64,000 bases of DNA from Zychaea mexicana (Eukaryota > Mucoromycota > Mucoromycetes > Mucorales > Lichtheimiaceae), in the NCBI RefSeq assembly GCF_025766255.1, contig NW_026516706.1, positions 124,001 through 188,000 on the forward strand. Direction: 5' to 3'. The notes below the pieces were generated by a model. It saw only the letters and a program-made list of their open reading frames with translations, ran no database searches and was not told where the DNA came from. Made by a program: the position numbers and the translations under genes. Each line of letters begins with the position of its first letter. The first letter of the stretch is position 1. Shown here in pieces: positions 47,894 through 60,358 of the stretch.

Positions 47894-48789
47894 AAATAAC
47901 CAAAATCGCACTTGCCTTTTGTTCCTTTTCGTCACATATGTTTCTTCCTCCTTTTACCTTACACACCCTCCGCACAGGCGTGAAATAGCATTCGCCTCCG
48001 TAAAATAGCTTGTCAGCTATATTAACCTGACGGCATTTGTATGAATTGTTCAAGTATAAATATATTTAACTTATGTAAAATGTACACTTTCCATACTATT
48101 ATTTACAGCGAAGCGTGTGGTGCTATATAGCATACATCATGAAATCTTCAGTGGCCGTGGTTTTATGTACAGTTAAATGTAGGATTTATTATATGGCAGT
48201 TCCTAGGTGTTAAACAATTTAAGGCTTAGGTACAGCAATGCATAAGGTTCGGTTTTTTCAATGTACGTAGATCTATCAATGTACAATCATAGAGATGCAA
48301 CGGAAGTGAATGCTCATTTTCCCACCGTATACTTGCGGGAAGTACACTCAAAACTGTGCTTCGGCCTTCTTGTGTCTGGTACAATCTAATTCATGACGAC
48401 AACCGCATCAATGTTACGAGTAGTGCGGTACGATAATGGACACTTGGTCAAGCTCAAATTTAAGCAGACAATAGTGTAATCAAACAGTAATATTAACAAA
48501 GACCATATTCACATATATTATGATAGTCACTTAGTGTCGAACATAGAAACATTCCTGTATGCATTAGAATACTTCAGGCCTTAACTAGCAATAGCTGCCC
48601 GAACTCCCCTCTTCTAAGTATTATGATGGGCATGTTAACACAAAAGTATTATCTACTCTTGTATTACTGAACCCTTGCTACTGTGTAATTAAATGTAGTT
48701 TAGCATACAAATGCCACACATATTGCCCGCAGACGTTACTCATCTGAGTATCATAAAAAACTGGAGTCTATATGTATAGGTACGCAAGT
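47894..48789. other. Intergenic
   Basis: 3' region of the myosin gene. No coding sequence seen. Confidence 0.6.
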
Positions 48790-49880
48790 TCTAATGTATC
48801 ACCTGGTTTTTTTTAAAATCTTGATCCTCGATCCCTCATTCAAAACAAAGCAACTCTTCAGCAAGAGCTACTTTGCTGCCCGCAATCGATCCATACTCAA
48901 AGTAGCAAAAAATTTGTTGAAAATAGTCATATATTCCACCACATCCAAAATCTCGGATCACCGTTTAAGTCTTTTGAGACCTCACAGAGTCGCTTGGAAG
49001 GTCGTTTTAGGTGTCCGAAAGGCGGTTTGTATCTTTCGGATGCAGGTTTCACTTGTTGTGGTGATCATAAACCTAAATAGACAGCTGAAATATAGGTAAT
49101 ATATGTTACATATGAGACTAGACAATTCTGCAATGATGGTGGCAATAGTTCCTTTGGAGCCATCCGGCACGAACGATCACCTGAAATATTTTCAAGTGCC
49201 CTTCCAAAATTAGTATCTATGCCAACATGGCTGCTTCGCACGTTTGAGATGCAAGTAGTCCAAGGCGCAAACGTAAACGAAGGTTACTACGCGTTATCGT
49301 ATTCATGAATTGCTCTGGCGATGATATTTTTGACAAGGCTAGCAACAAGAGCCATCAGATCATCAAGGCAGGCACAGGATTGTTTTTGGACACCGAGAAT
49401 TCCAGGAGAGGCCGGAAACGCATATCAACCACAGCAGAATTTTACTATACGAAAGGGTCAGTCGGCAATTATCAAAAAACTTCAACATCAAATGCATTCG
49501 GTTTGATCAGATGTTTATAGACTAAGGCAGTGACAAGGAGAAGCTCCACGAAATCGCCACGTGTATGGAAAATCACCACAACGCGTACTGTACAGTTGCA
49601 CTGGTTCCAGAGTACTATACCTGGGTATTATTCGATAGTTTTCCCGACATGAGAGCGGTATTCAACTCAGAATGAATCAAACGACTGCGAACTCTGGAAG
49701 AAGGTTTCATGTCATCAAGACGGCTGTCGGCTGCGACGTCATATGTGGCGACACAACGCCAGCGAATACCGTTTCTCACAGACGATCTGCCAATGGAGAA
49801 TGGGCGCTGTTTTGTGGATGATCGAACGCAAGTGAGTTTAAATTTCCTGGTTTCCCCGTATTGATATACCACCGAACTTC
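48790..49880 (+). pseudogene. Unrecognised decayed coding sequence
   Basis: Pieces on the plus strand have coding character in changing frames: LFSKSYFAARNRSILKVAKN near 48860, IFDKASNKSHQIIKAGTGLF near 49330, and EKLHEIATCMENHHNAYCTV continuing VPEYYTWVLFDSFPDMRAVF near 49530-49670. Stops and shifts separate them and no family is evident. Confidence 0.25.
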
Positions 49881-49935
49881 CTGGCTTTTCTAGAATATTA
49901 ACTTATTCAGTGTTCTGCTACTTGACAATGCACAT

Positions 49936-51420
49936 ATGGTCACTATGGATGCAGTCACACCTTCCTCTAACAAATATAATAATAATGACGACAATGATAT
50001 ATGTTATCAACATACACCAATATCGATAACAAGAAGAAGAAAGGCTTCGATTGACGGGGAAATATATCACGAGCATGATCAGCAATTGACTGCCAATCAG
50101 CAGCAGCGTCATTACCATCATCATAAACGAGGCTACAACAATACCAGAACAATAACAAAAAACATTATTGCAGCAGCAGCAATACTCAATGATACCAGAG
50201 CAAAAGCAAGCTTATCCTGATCATCATCGGCGACGACGTGACATCAATGATGATAATGGCAACAATGCTAGCCCAAGCACAATGAGGAGCACAGTCTCAG
50301 CATCACCCCCGTCAAAACGCTCGAAAATGTCACGCGCAGTGACCAAGGCACGTCGCGGAACCTGTCAACCGGGACAAAAATTTTACTCCAACAAATTGGT
50401 GCCCTGACCGTCGTCAAGCTGAGCCAGATTGTTCATGACCGCGATGCTTTTCCACAACGAGCGCTTTAATTTCCCAGTCGAGTTCATGGGTGAATGGATC
50501 TATCCAAGCACGATCAACCCACACAGCAACACGAGCATTGTTGTCTACTATCTTGGACGGCGGCGACAGGCCCCGGTTTTATATTGTTGCAGCAGACATG
50601 CCGGACCAACCAATCATTGCCAACTCGGCCACGGGTCCTTGGACGGTGGTGATCCGTCGCAGTAACGAAAACCCGTTACCGCGAACATTCCAATTCTGCC
50701 AGTGGGCCGAATTATTATGGCCTCAAGCATCCAACTATTGCTAAAATGATCCAGGACATGTCCAATGCTGATAAATTACGCTAATATGTGCGCCAAAACA
50801 TTGAGGAAATGGAACTACGCGCCGCAAAAAAGGTCATGGATGATGCACAAAAGAAACGTGGCAATCTGGAACGAATAGGATACTCCAATGTAAGTCCAGG
50901 TGGCAGCATATTAAAGCAGTAAACATATTTTCTGCTACAACTACTGCTACTACTGCTATTGCTACTGTTACTTTTTAACCTTCTCCTCATCATCATCCCA
51001 ATGATAATAATGTTCCTTCTGCAGGCGCCACTGTTACTGATTATATTATCACTGCTGCTAGGGATACTGACGCTGATGTTGATTTGCATTATCGGCATAA
51101 ACAATAACAACAGTCATACTATCATCAAACATGAGTGCTCAACGACAACAGCAATGATCACAGCCGTAATCATCTTCATCGTCACACCAGCGGCCAAGTC
51201 CAATTAGTTATCAGCCCCACGATCATAATGACTACGAGAACGAGTTTGACATTAACATCATCATCATCATCAGCAACAACATCAACATCGACATAATCAA
51301 CAATACCGTCGTTCAACCAACCCGCCCTCTATCATCAGCTTACCTCAGCCTGCATCGTCTTATCCTGTCAAAGTTCACAATTTACATGACGAAGTAGACC
51401 ATTGCATAGCGACAACGATG
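49936..51420 (+). pseudogene. FYRN/FYRC-domain protein pseudogene (TBRG1-like)
   Basis: The ATG at 49936 opens an Asn/His/Gln-rich N-terminal part (ITRRRKASIDGEIYHEHDQQ). A nuclear-type basic stretch follows in another frame (SKRSKMSRAVTKARRG). From 50395 to 50760, three frames in turn give IGALTVVKLSQIVHDRDAF, HNERFNFPVEFMGEWIYPST, LDGGDRPRFYIVAADMPDQP and YYGLKHPTIAKMIQDMSNAD. This is the FYRN then FYRC order known from TBRG1 and MLL-type chromatin proteins. The breaks are single-base shifts near 50165, 50390, 50452, 50551 and 50710 and a TAA at 50781-50783. A helical tail (RAAKKVMDDAQKKR), a GTAAGT donor at 50891 and a His/Gln/Pro-rich end to about 51420 follow. Such proteins act at chromatin; this copy cannot make one. 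Confidence 0.72.
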
Positions 51421-52030
51421 TCCTGTGAAGAAGCCAATGTTCTCGTCCTTCATTTGCCTTTCTTTTCTTTTCCCCTCCCTATTAAAAACAACTTGTACTT
51501 GCCTTCTTCTCCACTATCGTTTCCTCCAACTACATACATATTGTATATATCGTATGCACAGTTATTCACCATGAACATGATTGTATAAATACTTTTATAC
51601 TACAAGATTTTGTTAATCTCTTTATCGATACGCACAATTAACTCTGCTTTCAATCTATTTTACAAAGCAACCCCAGTTCTAAATTATGTACTACAGTAAT
51701 CTTTTTTCTTGAATTTTCTTCCACCTTTGCGACACCAGTTTATTCATTACCTGTAATTAAGAACAGCCACCCAGGCTCTTTTATTTTTTTTAATTAAAAA
51801 ACCCCTTTATTACCAGTACACTACGACAATCAATATATACTATTTTGTAACGGAGCAATCAGCCATTTTGCATCATCTCTCAGTTTATGGTGCATAATAC
51901 AATGCTTATATTATTTTCTTTTGGGCCATTTCGCCAAAGATTGCTACCAAATAGACTATATGGTACGACGATTTAAAGTTATTACTATCTATTACTATTG
52001 CAATCAATTGAGTAGCTGGGTATGTTGTAG
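51421..52030. other. Intergenic
   Basis: AT-rich, no coding sequence recognised; 3' region of the membrane protein gene on the minus strand. Confidence 0.6.
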
Positions 52031-53608
52031 TCAGCCGTCTGTGTCTACAACAAAAGCAAGACTGACTTCTGAATGGATAGAAACCACGGAAACAATCCCA
52101 GTGCCTGGATCTTTGTTTTTTTTGAACCCGACTTTCTCATCGTACTTGTTCACTTCAAAAATAAGATCATCGTCATTTTCGTCATTTTCTTCGTCCTTGA
52201 AACTGTCTATTGTTTTGACTGTGGCTCGTGACATCCTTGATTTTGTTTTAAATGCACCAGTAAACTCGGCGGGCTATTACAGTAATTCAGAGTTAGTATA
52301 GTGCTATCCCATCATATATACAAATACTATATTCGATACTCTCGATGTCTTACTCACCATCACGATCTCTACTGAGCTTTTCACTGACTCAAAGGATGCA
52401 TTTACATGCTCGGACCCGCCCAACAGTTGAGCATACGAATGACTCGTGTTTGTGTCTGCCGTAATTGTATCGCGTGCAACAATATTTTCAAGTGTAATTG
52501 AGCCTGCCTTTTCTTCTTTTTCGTCGATGTTGGTTTGAGCATGGATTCTTTGAGCTGTGGCATTTTGCAAAGTAATCATAGCGCTATTATGCTGACCAGT
52601 TGCGGTTGCATTAATATATCTTGCCGAAATGTTCTGGGCGTAGATAGGTGCATTGAGTGAATTTAGTTGAATAGAGTCTGAAACGGAGACGTCATAAAGC
52701 CGAATTGGGTAGTGGGACGTTTCCAGATGCACTGATTCGGTCGCACGCAAATTGCCACCATCATATTGTAGTTCTCTATTTGTGGTGCTGAGCATAATAT
52801 CTTTGCCATACCATGCTGGGGTGCTGGTGCCGTTGAACCGGATGGGTGCATTTTCAGTCCGTAATTCGAGAGTATCCATAGGGCTTAGCTCGGTGGAAAT
52901 ATCATCGTTGACGATGATCTCCATATTGTGTGTTGCAATGGATACCGTACGTGCGTATTCGAAAGGAACATAAACATTGATATGTATATAGATACACGCA
53001 CGGTACTTGTAATATTCTCGGTCTGGCAGTGATAAGAGCAAGTGTGTCCCCTTTTCAGGATGATAGTCATACGTGTAGTCGCAATCATTGGAAATCAAGT
53101 CAGCAGGGTATATGTTTACGCGTGACATAATGACACCAGAACCATCGTATCTATCGTGCGGAGATGAACGATGGATATGTATAACGCCTTTTGAAACGTG
53201 TCCCACAATTTCAATAGTGATGTTATGGTTATTGCCATGAAGCGCAAACCAGGGCGGCATAGGAAACCAGTCCGCGTATCCGTCACGTACGCATTGATCG
53301 AGTGCTGGGTCCCATTGGGCTGGGAGCGATAATAACCAATGGACCAACTTCATAATTAGAGGTGCCAATATACAAACAGCGAGCCAGATTTTGAAGACAT
53401 CGCTAATAAGCCTAAGTCTAGTCACAAGTGAAAGTTGCCGTTTATTTGGAGATGATGTTGAATCCACTCCTGATAATGGCGTTTGCTCCTCGTCATCGTG
53501 TTCCTCTTCTCCATTGATCGTATCGGTTGATTGGTTTTGGGCCTGCTGTGAATAATTATGAGAATTTCCGCTGCTGCTGCTCCCGCCCTCTTGCTGTTGA
53601 TGTTCTGA
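52031..53608 (-). CDS. Single-pass membrane protein with repetitive beta-rich ectodomain (DUF4097-like)
   Basis: A large exon, open from about 53608 to 52358, joins through a GTGAGT donor and a TAATAG acceptor to the last exon 52273-52031. The 5' end is uncertain: the frame is open back to a stop at about 53611, there is no in-frame ATG before the membrane segment, and a CAG acceptor at about 53608 suggests a further upstream exon. The N-terminal part is Glu/Gln/Ser-rich and cytoplasmic. One transmembrane helix follows (VFKIWLAVCILAPLIMKLVH). The ectodomain of over 350 residues alternates short beta-strands and Asn-x-Thr sites (NATATGQHNSAMITLQNATA, APIRFNGTST, EFTGAFKTKSR), as in beta-solenoid DUF4097-type adhesin-like proteins. 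Role unknown; likely a glycosylated surface or vacuolar protein. Confidence 0.7.
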
Positions 53609-53611
53609 CTC

Positions 53612-54430
53612 CGGAATCTCTGATTAAAAATGCTGCCCCTTTAGATATCCATTACTACTACGGCGCCACAAGCTATATGCATATAACAGAAGTAGAGGTT
53701 ACTAGCTGCTTCTGTTGTTATACCTTGATGCTTAGGTTTGAAAATTCGCATGTGAACGAGAATGGAGTATTCTATGAAAGAAAAAGAAGAACTAATGGAA
53801 CAAGTATTGAAACCTATTTTATACGCACAGGGAGGAATCCTGCTGAGCAACAAAAAAGTAGCAACATGTCCGCCGCTATATGTTACACATACACAAGTAA
53901 AGACATACTGTACGACCCCAAAACGGCATAAGCATTTCAAATATGGAATCCATCTGTTGTTTTATTCTTCTCTAGTATTACGCATTATAGCTTCGCCTTT
54001 GAAATAAAGTGCATAACAGATTTAGTAGCATTACTGCGTCATTAATATACTATCCACAAGCAAAGTAGCACATATTAGCAAGCATTCTTACATTTGGCAT
54101 CGACGTCGTAGTTTGATTTTTTGATGTGGGATCAATTATAGGTAAACATGCTGGTCAACAACAGAAGCAGCATCTGAAATTACCATGTAGCAGTAATAAT
54201 GGTAAGTGCTAATCAGCAAAACATGATTTACTAGAAGCAACAGTGAAATACTCATCTTATTCGCTAACACGGCTACATGTATTATATACAAGAAGAGAGA
54301 TGCCAAAGGGGTAAGTTCAGTAATATTATTCTTTTAAAAGAAAACAATATAAGGGAAAAGGTAGAAAAACAGAAGCTTACAAACAGTGTGTTGATCCTGC
54401 TAGAATCAAACATTACTACAGAAAGAAAGG
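53612..54430. other. Intergenic
   Basis: Presumed promoter and any missing first exon of the membrane protein gene. No clear coding sequence. Confidence 0.5.
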
Positions 54431-54439
54431 GGCTACATA

Positions 54440-55130
54440 TTACAACAACAAGTGTTTTACCGTAAATTCAATCTTGGCACAGGAATTCGGTGTATAACTG
54501 TTAACGAAACCTTCGGCTTCTTTACTGATTCTGTAGCCAACCTTTTCATATGGTCTGGTAGATTCAAGCGTATTGTTATTTTTAGAGACGGTCACCTTAA
54601 GATGGGATGACCTTGAAAGGATCGGTAAACTGTAGGGGTTAATACGGAGAACAGTTATTTAGAAGAAGGTGATATCTTATTAACAGCTAAAAGTATATCT
54701 ATACATAATCAAGTAGAGCTTTCAGAGCATTATACGTTACGTTACCATATTGTTTCTCATCTTACCGTTGGAGGATTGAAAAATTAGATGTTTGAAGCCT
54801 TCGACTTGTGCACGGATCGACCTGTTTGATGGTTGTACAATCAAGAAGTCATCAGCAGTGACATTTTTTATTGCAACGCGGCCATTGCTCTTGCGAGCAA
54901 CCATAGAGTGCGTTCTGTTGTAAGCTCCAAAGTCACACGAGAATCGATGCTGTCACATCAAGCAACTAAACTTGCTGCATGCATGCCTTGGGTACAATCA
55001 TATACGGACGAGTATCAAGGAACATAGCCACGTATTTGCCCTTGCCAAAATCTTTCTGAACGTCGTGATGGATCTCACCGTCAGTTATGACGAACGAGCC
55101 AATACAATCTAATCTTATGGATTCTTGGCG
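54440..55130 (-). pseudogene. Decayed beta-rich (DUF4097-like) protein fragment
   Basis: The minus strand reads, with frame changes and stops: RLDCIGSFVITDGEIHHDVQ, KGKYVAMFLDTRPYMIVPKA, then NGRVAIKNVTADDFLIVQPS and VEGFKHLIFQSSN. A GTAAGA donor follows, then SHLKVTVSKNNNTLESTRPY and EKVGYRISKEAEGFVNSYTP. The alternating strand pattern and N-x-T sites resemble the intact gene 1 kb away (52031-53608), but frames do not join across the intron and a TAG interrupts the first part. A relic paralogue is the simplest reading. Confidence 0.4.
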
Positions 55131-55860
55131 AAAAGAGGTATTTCGTTTTTATGTTGCCATCGAAAAAGCGGTCGGTATCTCCAGGCTGCAAATCATTGAA
55201 GCGCAACAGCAAAATATAACATTTCAATTGAAGCATATGACTTTCCATCAGGAATCGGTGACGCATGGGAGCATATAGAAGTATCCGACTATCACAACGA
55301 CTATACCTCAGAAGAAATTGCTTGGAACTGTTTCTCAAAACTACAGTATCGATGGACATTTTTTGCACGTGGATTGTTCCAGCATCTCATCATTGTTCGT
55401 CGATGGCTATATATAGAGAAAGTGCCCGGAAACTTTCGTACTTTTATTTGCCAGCAAGCGAAACGTTTGACGAATATGGCCGCTTGAATCATGCTTCTTC
55501 TGCTCAACTACCAGGACATAGTCACCGCAGAGCCATATTGATCGGATTACAGCCGGGCGAGACATTAGTGAAAGTCGTCTCGATGCGACTGGGAATATTA
55601 TTACACTTAACGAAGATAAGAAAATAAAACCTGTCTTAGTTAAACCACAAGTTCAACACATTAGGGGTACAGTTATTTCGAATATTTCGGGCACTTCTTT
55701 CAACTTCCACAGATCATGCAAGGTTTATCCAGCGATTGTAAGAGAGGATGAAAGAAGAGAGGATGGAGAATGTTTCAAGGCTATCGTTACTAGAAAGATA
55801 AACGACGAGGAGTATTTTCTTCTAGTAATTCTGCGCAGCTTAAGCAATCATGCACTATAA
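55131..55860 (+). pseudogene. Unrecognised decayed coding sequence
   Basis: Plus-strand pieces with coding character: EAYDFPSGIGDAWEHIEVSD near 55230, ESARKLSYFYLPASETFDEY near 55430, and VKPQVQHIRGTVISNISGTS to REDGECFKAIVTRKINDEEY at 55640-55830. Stops separate them. No family recognised. Confidence 0.25.
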
Positions 55861-57793
55861 ATCAAGTTGAATATAGCTCTATGACATAGTATACTTGTAG
55901 CGATCTTTTCTCAAATTAATGGATGAAGAGCCTAAGTAATACCGCTGCAGTCAAGTGTTACTTCGGTTACCAAACGTTTTTTTACGTGCCCACTTTAAGA
56001 ATTTAACCTGTATCTTCTTTCAAGCTGCAATTAGATCGCAACATTTTTTCTATTGATTCGAGGTCTGGATATGTTGGAGATTGTTAGCCACTTTGCACTA
56101 ATGGCATTGCTGACTGTATGAAGGGCGCCACGCAGTGTACTTGCTTTGTAACGAATCTGAAGAAGACAAATGTATTATGGAAGCATATTACTAAGTGGAA
56201 GCTTTTGCCATCGGTTATATTTATCCATTTTCTCCCTTTTCAAAGCGGTCCTTTACAAAGAACAAAAAAAAGAGTATATACTACCTCAGCTTATTATATT
56301 ATAACTTATTCTTTATTCATCAAGATTTAGTCAGTAAAAAGAATCAATCTCCTCTACCGTTCAAGCACAACAACACGCTGTGGATAATATATAAAGGGCC
56401 AAGCATTGAGACTGTTACAAACAAACATGAATACGACATTGAGTGTCACTCCGAATTCATGATCCTGTATCCCAAAGTCGACTTATTTTCCAAGATTATT
56501 CGTTACCGAGCTGCTATCACTGCTGCTGCTAATTTGAGCTGTAGTTGTTGTTGACATCGTATTCTACACAAAGCATAAAGCATGAGTAAATACTTTCTCC
56601 CACTTTTAAAAAAAACATACGAATACATAAGCCTGGGGTTTGGTTGCAAAATAGACAATATTTTTACTGCCAGACTTTAAAAGATCAAAAAGTTTTCATT
56701 AATTGTTGAAACTAAACAGCTCTCGATCTAGTACCCAATGGGATATGTTTTAACAGTACCCTCTATTGTTCATTCATTCCGTGCTATGTAGAGATAGCCT
56801 GGAAGCAGTTGGCATTGCCAGGAAGTAGAAGAAACGAAACAGCAAGATAATCAGACCGATAAAGCCATAAAACTCGCTTATTTCTAAATTATCATTTTAC
56901 AACAACTTCTTCACACAGGATAAACATAAACGATGTAGTATAACGCTCTAATGCATCAAATATATAAGGAGAAGTTCTAAGATGAAGATAAAGTTTTCTC
57001 TTTAACTGATCCAAGCTCTCAGGAGAAAAGTACAGTACTTGTCTTGCGGCGCACGGTTTCTTTTGTATTTGAACGTTTCCGGAAGTTAAGGAGACACAGC
57101 TTTTGTTGAGTGATCGGCTAGATCAGAACGTTTTGCTCTAACTTTTTTCACTACTTCTTTGCTATAGCAAGTTTTACAAGTGGCGTTACAGTAATTTATT
57201 GTTAAAAAGCTGCTATTCTCGCCCCAACCTTTTTTTTAAGAAAATAAAAGGAGAGAGAATGTCCAAGTCTGTAGGCACCTTAGAAAAAAAAGCATGTCAA
57301 TTAATCGTGTTATGATGTGCCTGACCTGCCTTTATCGTTATACTCTAGTGTTACTTCTGTATGACCAACTCAGTGACAGCCGATCAACTGCTCAAACTTG
57401 GGTCAGGGGCTGAATCATGTAAGATTTTTGGATAGTGTAACTAGGAAAGACCGATGGCTCCTTATATTGCTTTTCAAAGATATTTTTGAAGCTATTGCAA
57501 TGACATGTCTTAAGTACAGGGTTTCTATTGTGAAGCAGCGTAGAGGTGATGTTTTAAAAAGAGGGAGACAGTATCTTGTGCGCTTGCTAGTTTTGGGTAC
57601 ACAACGGTTGTTGTGGAAAGGCATATCATTTGTATGGGAAGCAAAGCAGCAATGTAGCACTTTTAAGTGCAAATCAATTTGAAGTGGACCAACGGAAACC
57701 AAAGAGAGGTGCGCTGCTTCAATTGGCCCGTCGGCTTCCGGCTTAATGTAGAGCGACAGTTGGCATACTGTATACCCCTTCTCCTCGAATCAA
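55861..57793. other. Intergenic, about 1.9 kb
   Basis: AT-rich with short chance frames only; includes the promoter of the L36 gene at its right end. Confidence 0.6.
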
Positions 57794-58258
57794 ATGGCAG
57801 CCTCAAGATCCGGCATTGCTGTTGGTCTCAACAAGGGCCACATCACCACCGTTCGCGAACTTAAGCAGAAGCCTTCGCAGCGCAAGGGCGTACGTATCCA
57901 TTGGATGGATGAATGGATGGATGGATTGAAGCAAAAAAAAAGAGGATGGATGGATAGGGGAGGGGAAGTCGGCAGAGGATTCAGATTCCTCCATTTTGGA
58001 ATTTTTTATTTGACATTCTAACATGTTCACGAATTTTGCTATGTTTAGGCTCTTGGCAAGCGCACTGCCTTCGTTCGCAGCATTGTCCGTGAAGTCGCCG
58101 GTTTCGCCCCTTACGAACGTCGTGTCATGGAATTGATCAAGAATTCCAAGGATAAGCGTGCCAAGAAGCTCACCAAGAGAAGACTTGGTACCTACGGCCG
58201 TGCTAAGAGAAAGATTGAAGAACTCACTGGTGTCATTGCCGAGTCCCGTCGCCATTAA
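57794..58258 (+). CDS. RPL36: 60S ribosomal protein L36 (eL36)
   Basis: Exons 57794-57889 and 58049-58258 join to 101 residues, the usual length. It starts [20 protein letters not shown] and continues [12 protein letters not shown], then [59 protein letters not shown] and ends IAESRRH. This is eL36, a basic protein of the large cytosolic ribosomal subunit. The single intron near the 5' end is normal for fungal ribosomal protein genes; it holds a GGAT/ATGG-rich simple repeat (57901-57925). An AATAAA lies just after the stop (about 58294). Confidence 0.97.
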
Positions 58259-58600
58259 ATCGCCCAACTTTTTTTAGTTTGCACAACCATCAATAATAAA
58301 ACGACACGCATAAAAAATATAAAAAAGGCTCAACACTTTGTTATGTTATGATTACTGTATTCGGTCATATTTTCAACCCGGGCAAATTTTATTATGAAGA
58401 AAGAAAGAAAGCGAAAACGATGAGAAGCAAGCACGACAAAAGAATAAGTGAGAAACAGAAAAGCAAAGAGGTAATGCAAAGGAAAAAGAAAAGGTCGAAG
58501 TGTAAAAGCAAAAAGAGACAGATGGCGAATTATATTAAAGAAAGGTGTTCTGCTTTTGAGTGTGTATGTATATGTAATATGGAGAGAGCGATCTTTTTTT
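58259..58600. other. Convergent 3' intergenic region
   Basis: About 340 bp, purine-rich, between the convergent L36 and zinc-finger genes. No gene. Confidence 0.7.
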
Positions 58601-60358
58601 CTAACAGCCAACACTGCCCGCGGCGTCGCCAGGATGCCAGCTGAGCATGTGCATGGATGATGATGAGTTTGGAGGAGAGTGGAGACGGTATTCCTCTTTT
58701 GTTTGCTGTGATGATGATTGCTGTGGAGGAGGAGGATGGTGATGAAGAGGGGCTGCATGTTGCTGGTGGTGCTGCTCGGAATGGCTGTAAGGAGGTGGCG
58801 ATATTGAGGAGGAGGACGAAGTTGGATGATGATAAGGGGGTGCAGGGAAGGCAGATGAGGATGCTGATGTTGACGAGGGTGGATGGCGCATGAAGTCGAC
58901 AAACATGGGGGATGATGACGACGATGACGATGACGATGATTCGTTTTGTTGTTGTTGCTGCTGCTGCTGTTGATGATGATGTTGAGACTGGAAGCTAGGT
59001 TGCTGAGGAGACGATGGATAGCCGCGGTGATGGTCTTCGGGCACGATGCGATGGTGGTATCGGCTTTCCCGGCGTTCATGCGTCTTCAAGTGCTGGGTCA
59101 AATTGTCGGAACGCGAGAACGTCTTTTGACATCCCGGATAGCTGCATTGGAACGGCCGCTCGAGCGTGTGGATACGCATGTGTCGCTTCAGGTGCTCCAG
59201 TCGCTTGAAACGTCTGTGGCAGTCTGGATGCGTGCAAATGTGCTGCTTCTCTTCATCGGAAGAAGAAGAGGAAGACGATGAGTTGAGCGACATAATATTG
59301 GACGAGTTTTGATGCTCAACGTACCCGTCTGGCATATGGCGATCGCGACTGGCGTTGCTGTCGTAGCCAAATGAGGGCGGTGGTGGGCGACTGTTGTTGT
59401 TCTCGGCAAATCCACCGTCCTGTCGATCCGTCATTACAGAGCGAAGGCGTGGATGGTAGGGATAGCGTTCTTGGCCCATCATGCTTCTTGCCGGTGCTGG
59501 CTGTTGTGCTGCTCCTGCCGGTGCTGGCGTTGCTGGATATCCCGCATGTTCATAGCCGGAGGAGGATAGTGGAGGGGGCGGAGGAAATCCCTGGGAGGCA
59601 GAGGTGGGTGGTGGAAGCGAACCTGCTGATGATGTCGAATCACGCTTTTGTTGATCCATCGTTTTTTTGGTGTGTGTCCGATAGTGCGCATGGAAATTGT
59701 CAGACCGACTGAAACGCTTACCACAGCCAGGATACGGACAGGCGTGTGGTCGCTCGCCGGTGTGCACCAGCATGTGTCGCTTCAAATGTTCGTATCGCTT
59801 GAAGCTCCAGCCGCAATGAGGATAAGTGCAAACATGCTTATTCTGCTTGCTAGGTTGTCGTCGAGATGGCATGCGCTCTGAAAATGACATCGATCGCTGC
59901 TTTTGCAAGTGTACGTTGTTCCAGTAGGGTTGATGTTGATAGTCGTCGACGGACATGGCTGAACATGTTGACGTCCGGCGGTCTACTGGGCTTTCAAATC
60001 CTAGACGACTAGATGCTGCGGATGGTGGTGGTGGTGGTTGCGAAGATGACGAGTTACCAGCTGATCCTGGATAGCTGGTTGCTGCTGTTGAAGGAAACCC
60101 CAGTGGACTGACGTCCGTTGAAAACTTTCTTTTAAACGAGTGATGATGATGATGATGATGATTGTTCATGCTCACTGACGGAGATAGTGAAGGTGTCAGT
60201 GGCGGTGAAAGGACTTGATCGGAATCGTTATTGTTGCTGTTGTTGTGAGGATTACCAGGATTGAGAGGAGGCGCGAGAGAGTAAGAACTGGGTACGGGTG
60301 GTGGCGGAGCACGGCGAGGTGACATTGGTTCGAAACAGTAGCCTGCCGTAGAATCCAT
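58601..60358 (-). CDS. C2H2 zinc-finger transcription factor with two finger pairs (Ste12-type fingers)
   Basis: Single exon, 585 residues, ATG at 60358. Finger pair 1 (about 175-230): [19 protein letters not shown] then [19 protein letters not shown]. Finger pair 2 (about 375-430): [19 protein letters not shown] then [19 protein letters not shown]. The FKRxEHLKRH and FSRSDNLxxH sequences are those of the C-terminal fingers of SteA/Ste12 in filamentous fungi and of related stress factors. The Ste12 homeodomain-like STE region is not present. The rest is low complexity: Pro-rich, a His run ([16 protein letters not shown]), Gln and Ser runs (DEEKQH after a Ser tract). It should bind DNA in the nucleus; targets unknown. 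A TATA-like TATATATAAA lies at about 60443-60452, 85-95 bp before the ATG on the coding strand's upstream side. Confidence 0.88.
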   Translation of the reverse strand: MDSTAGYCFEPMSPRRAPPPPVPSSYSLAPPLNPGNPHNNSNNNDSDQVLSPPLTPSLSPSVSMNNHHHHHHHSFKRKFSTDVSPLGFPSTAATSYPGSAGNSSSSQPPPPPSAASSRLGFESPVDRRTSTCSAMSVDDYQHQPYWNNVHLQKQRSMSFSERMPSRRQPSKQNKHVCTYPHCGWSFKRYEHLKRHMLVHTGERPHACPYPGCGKRFSRSDNFHAHYRTHTKKTMDQQKRDSTSSAGSLPPPTSASQGFPPPPPLSSSGYEHAGYPATPAPAGAAQQPAPARSMMGQERYPYHPRLRSVMTDRQDGGFAENNNSRPPPPSFGYDSNASRDRHMPDGYVEHQNSSNIMSLNSSSSSSSSDEEKQHICTHPDCHRRFKRLEHLKRHMRIHTLERPFQCSYPGCQKTFSRSDNLTQHLKTHERRESRYHHRIVPEDHHRGYPSSPQQPSFQSQHHHQQQQQQQQQNESSSSSSSSSSPMFVDFMRHPPSSTSASSSAFPAPPYHHPTSSSSSISPPPYSHSEQHHQQHAAPLHHHPPPPQQSSSQQTKEEYRLHSPPNSSSSMHMLSWHPGDAAGSVGC

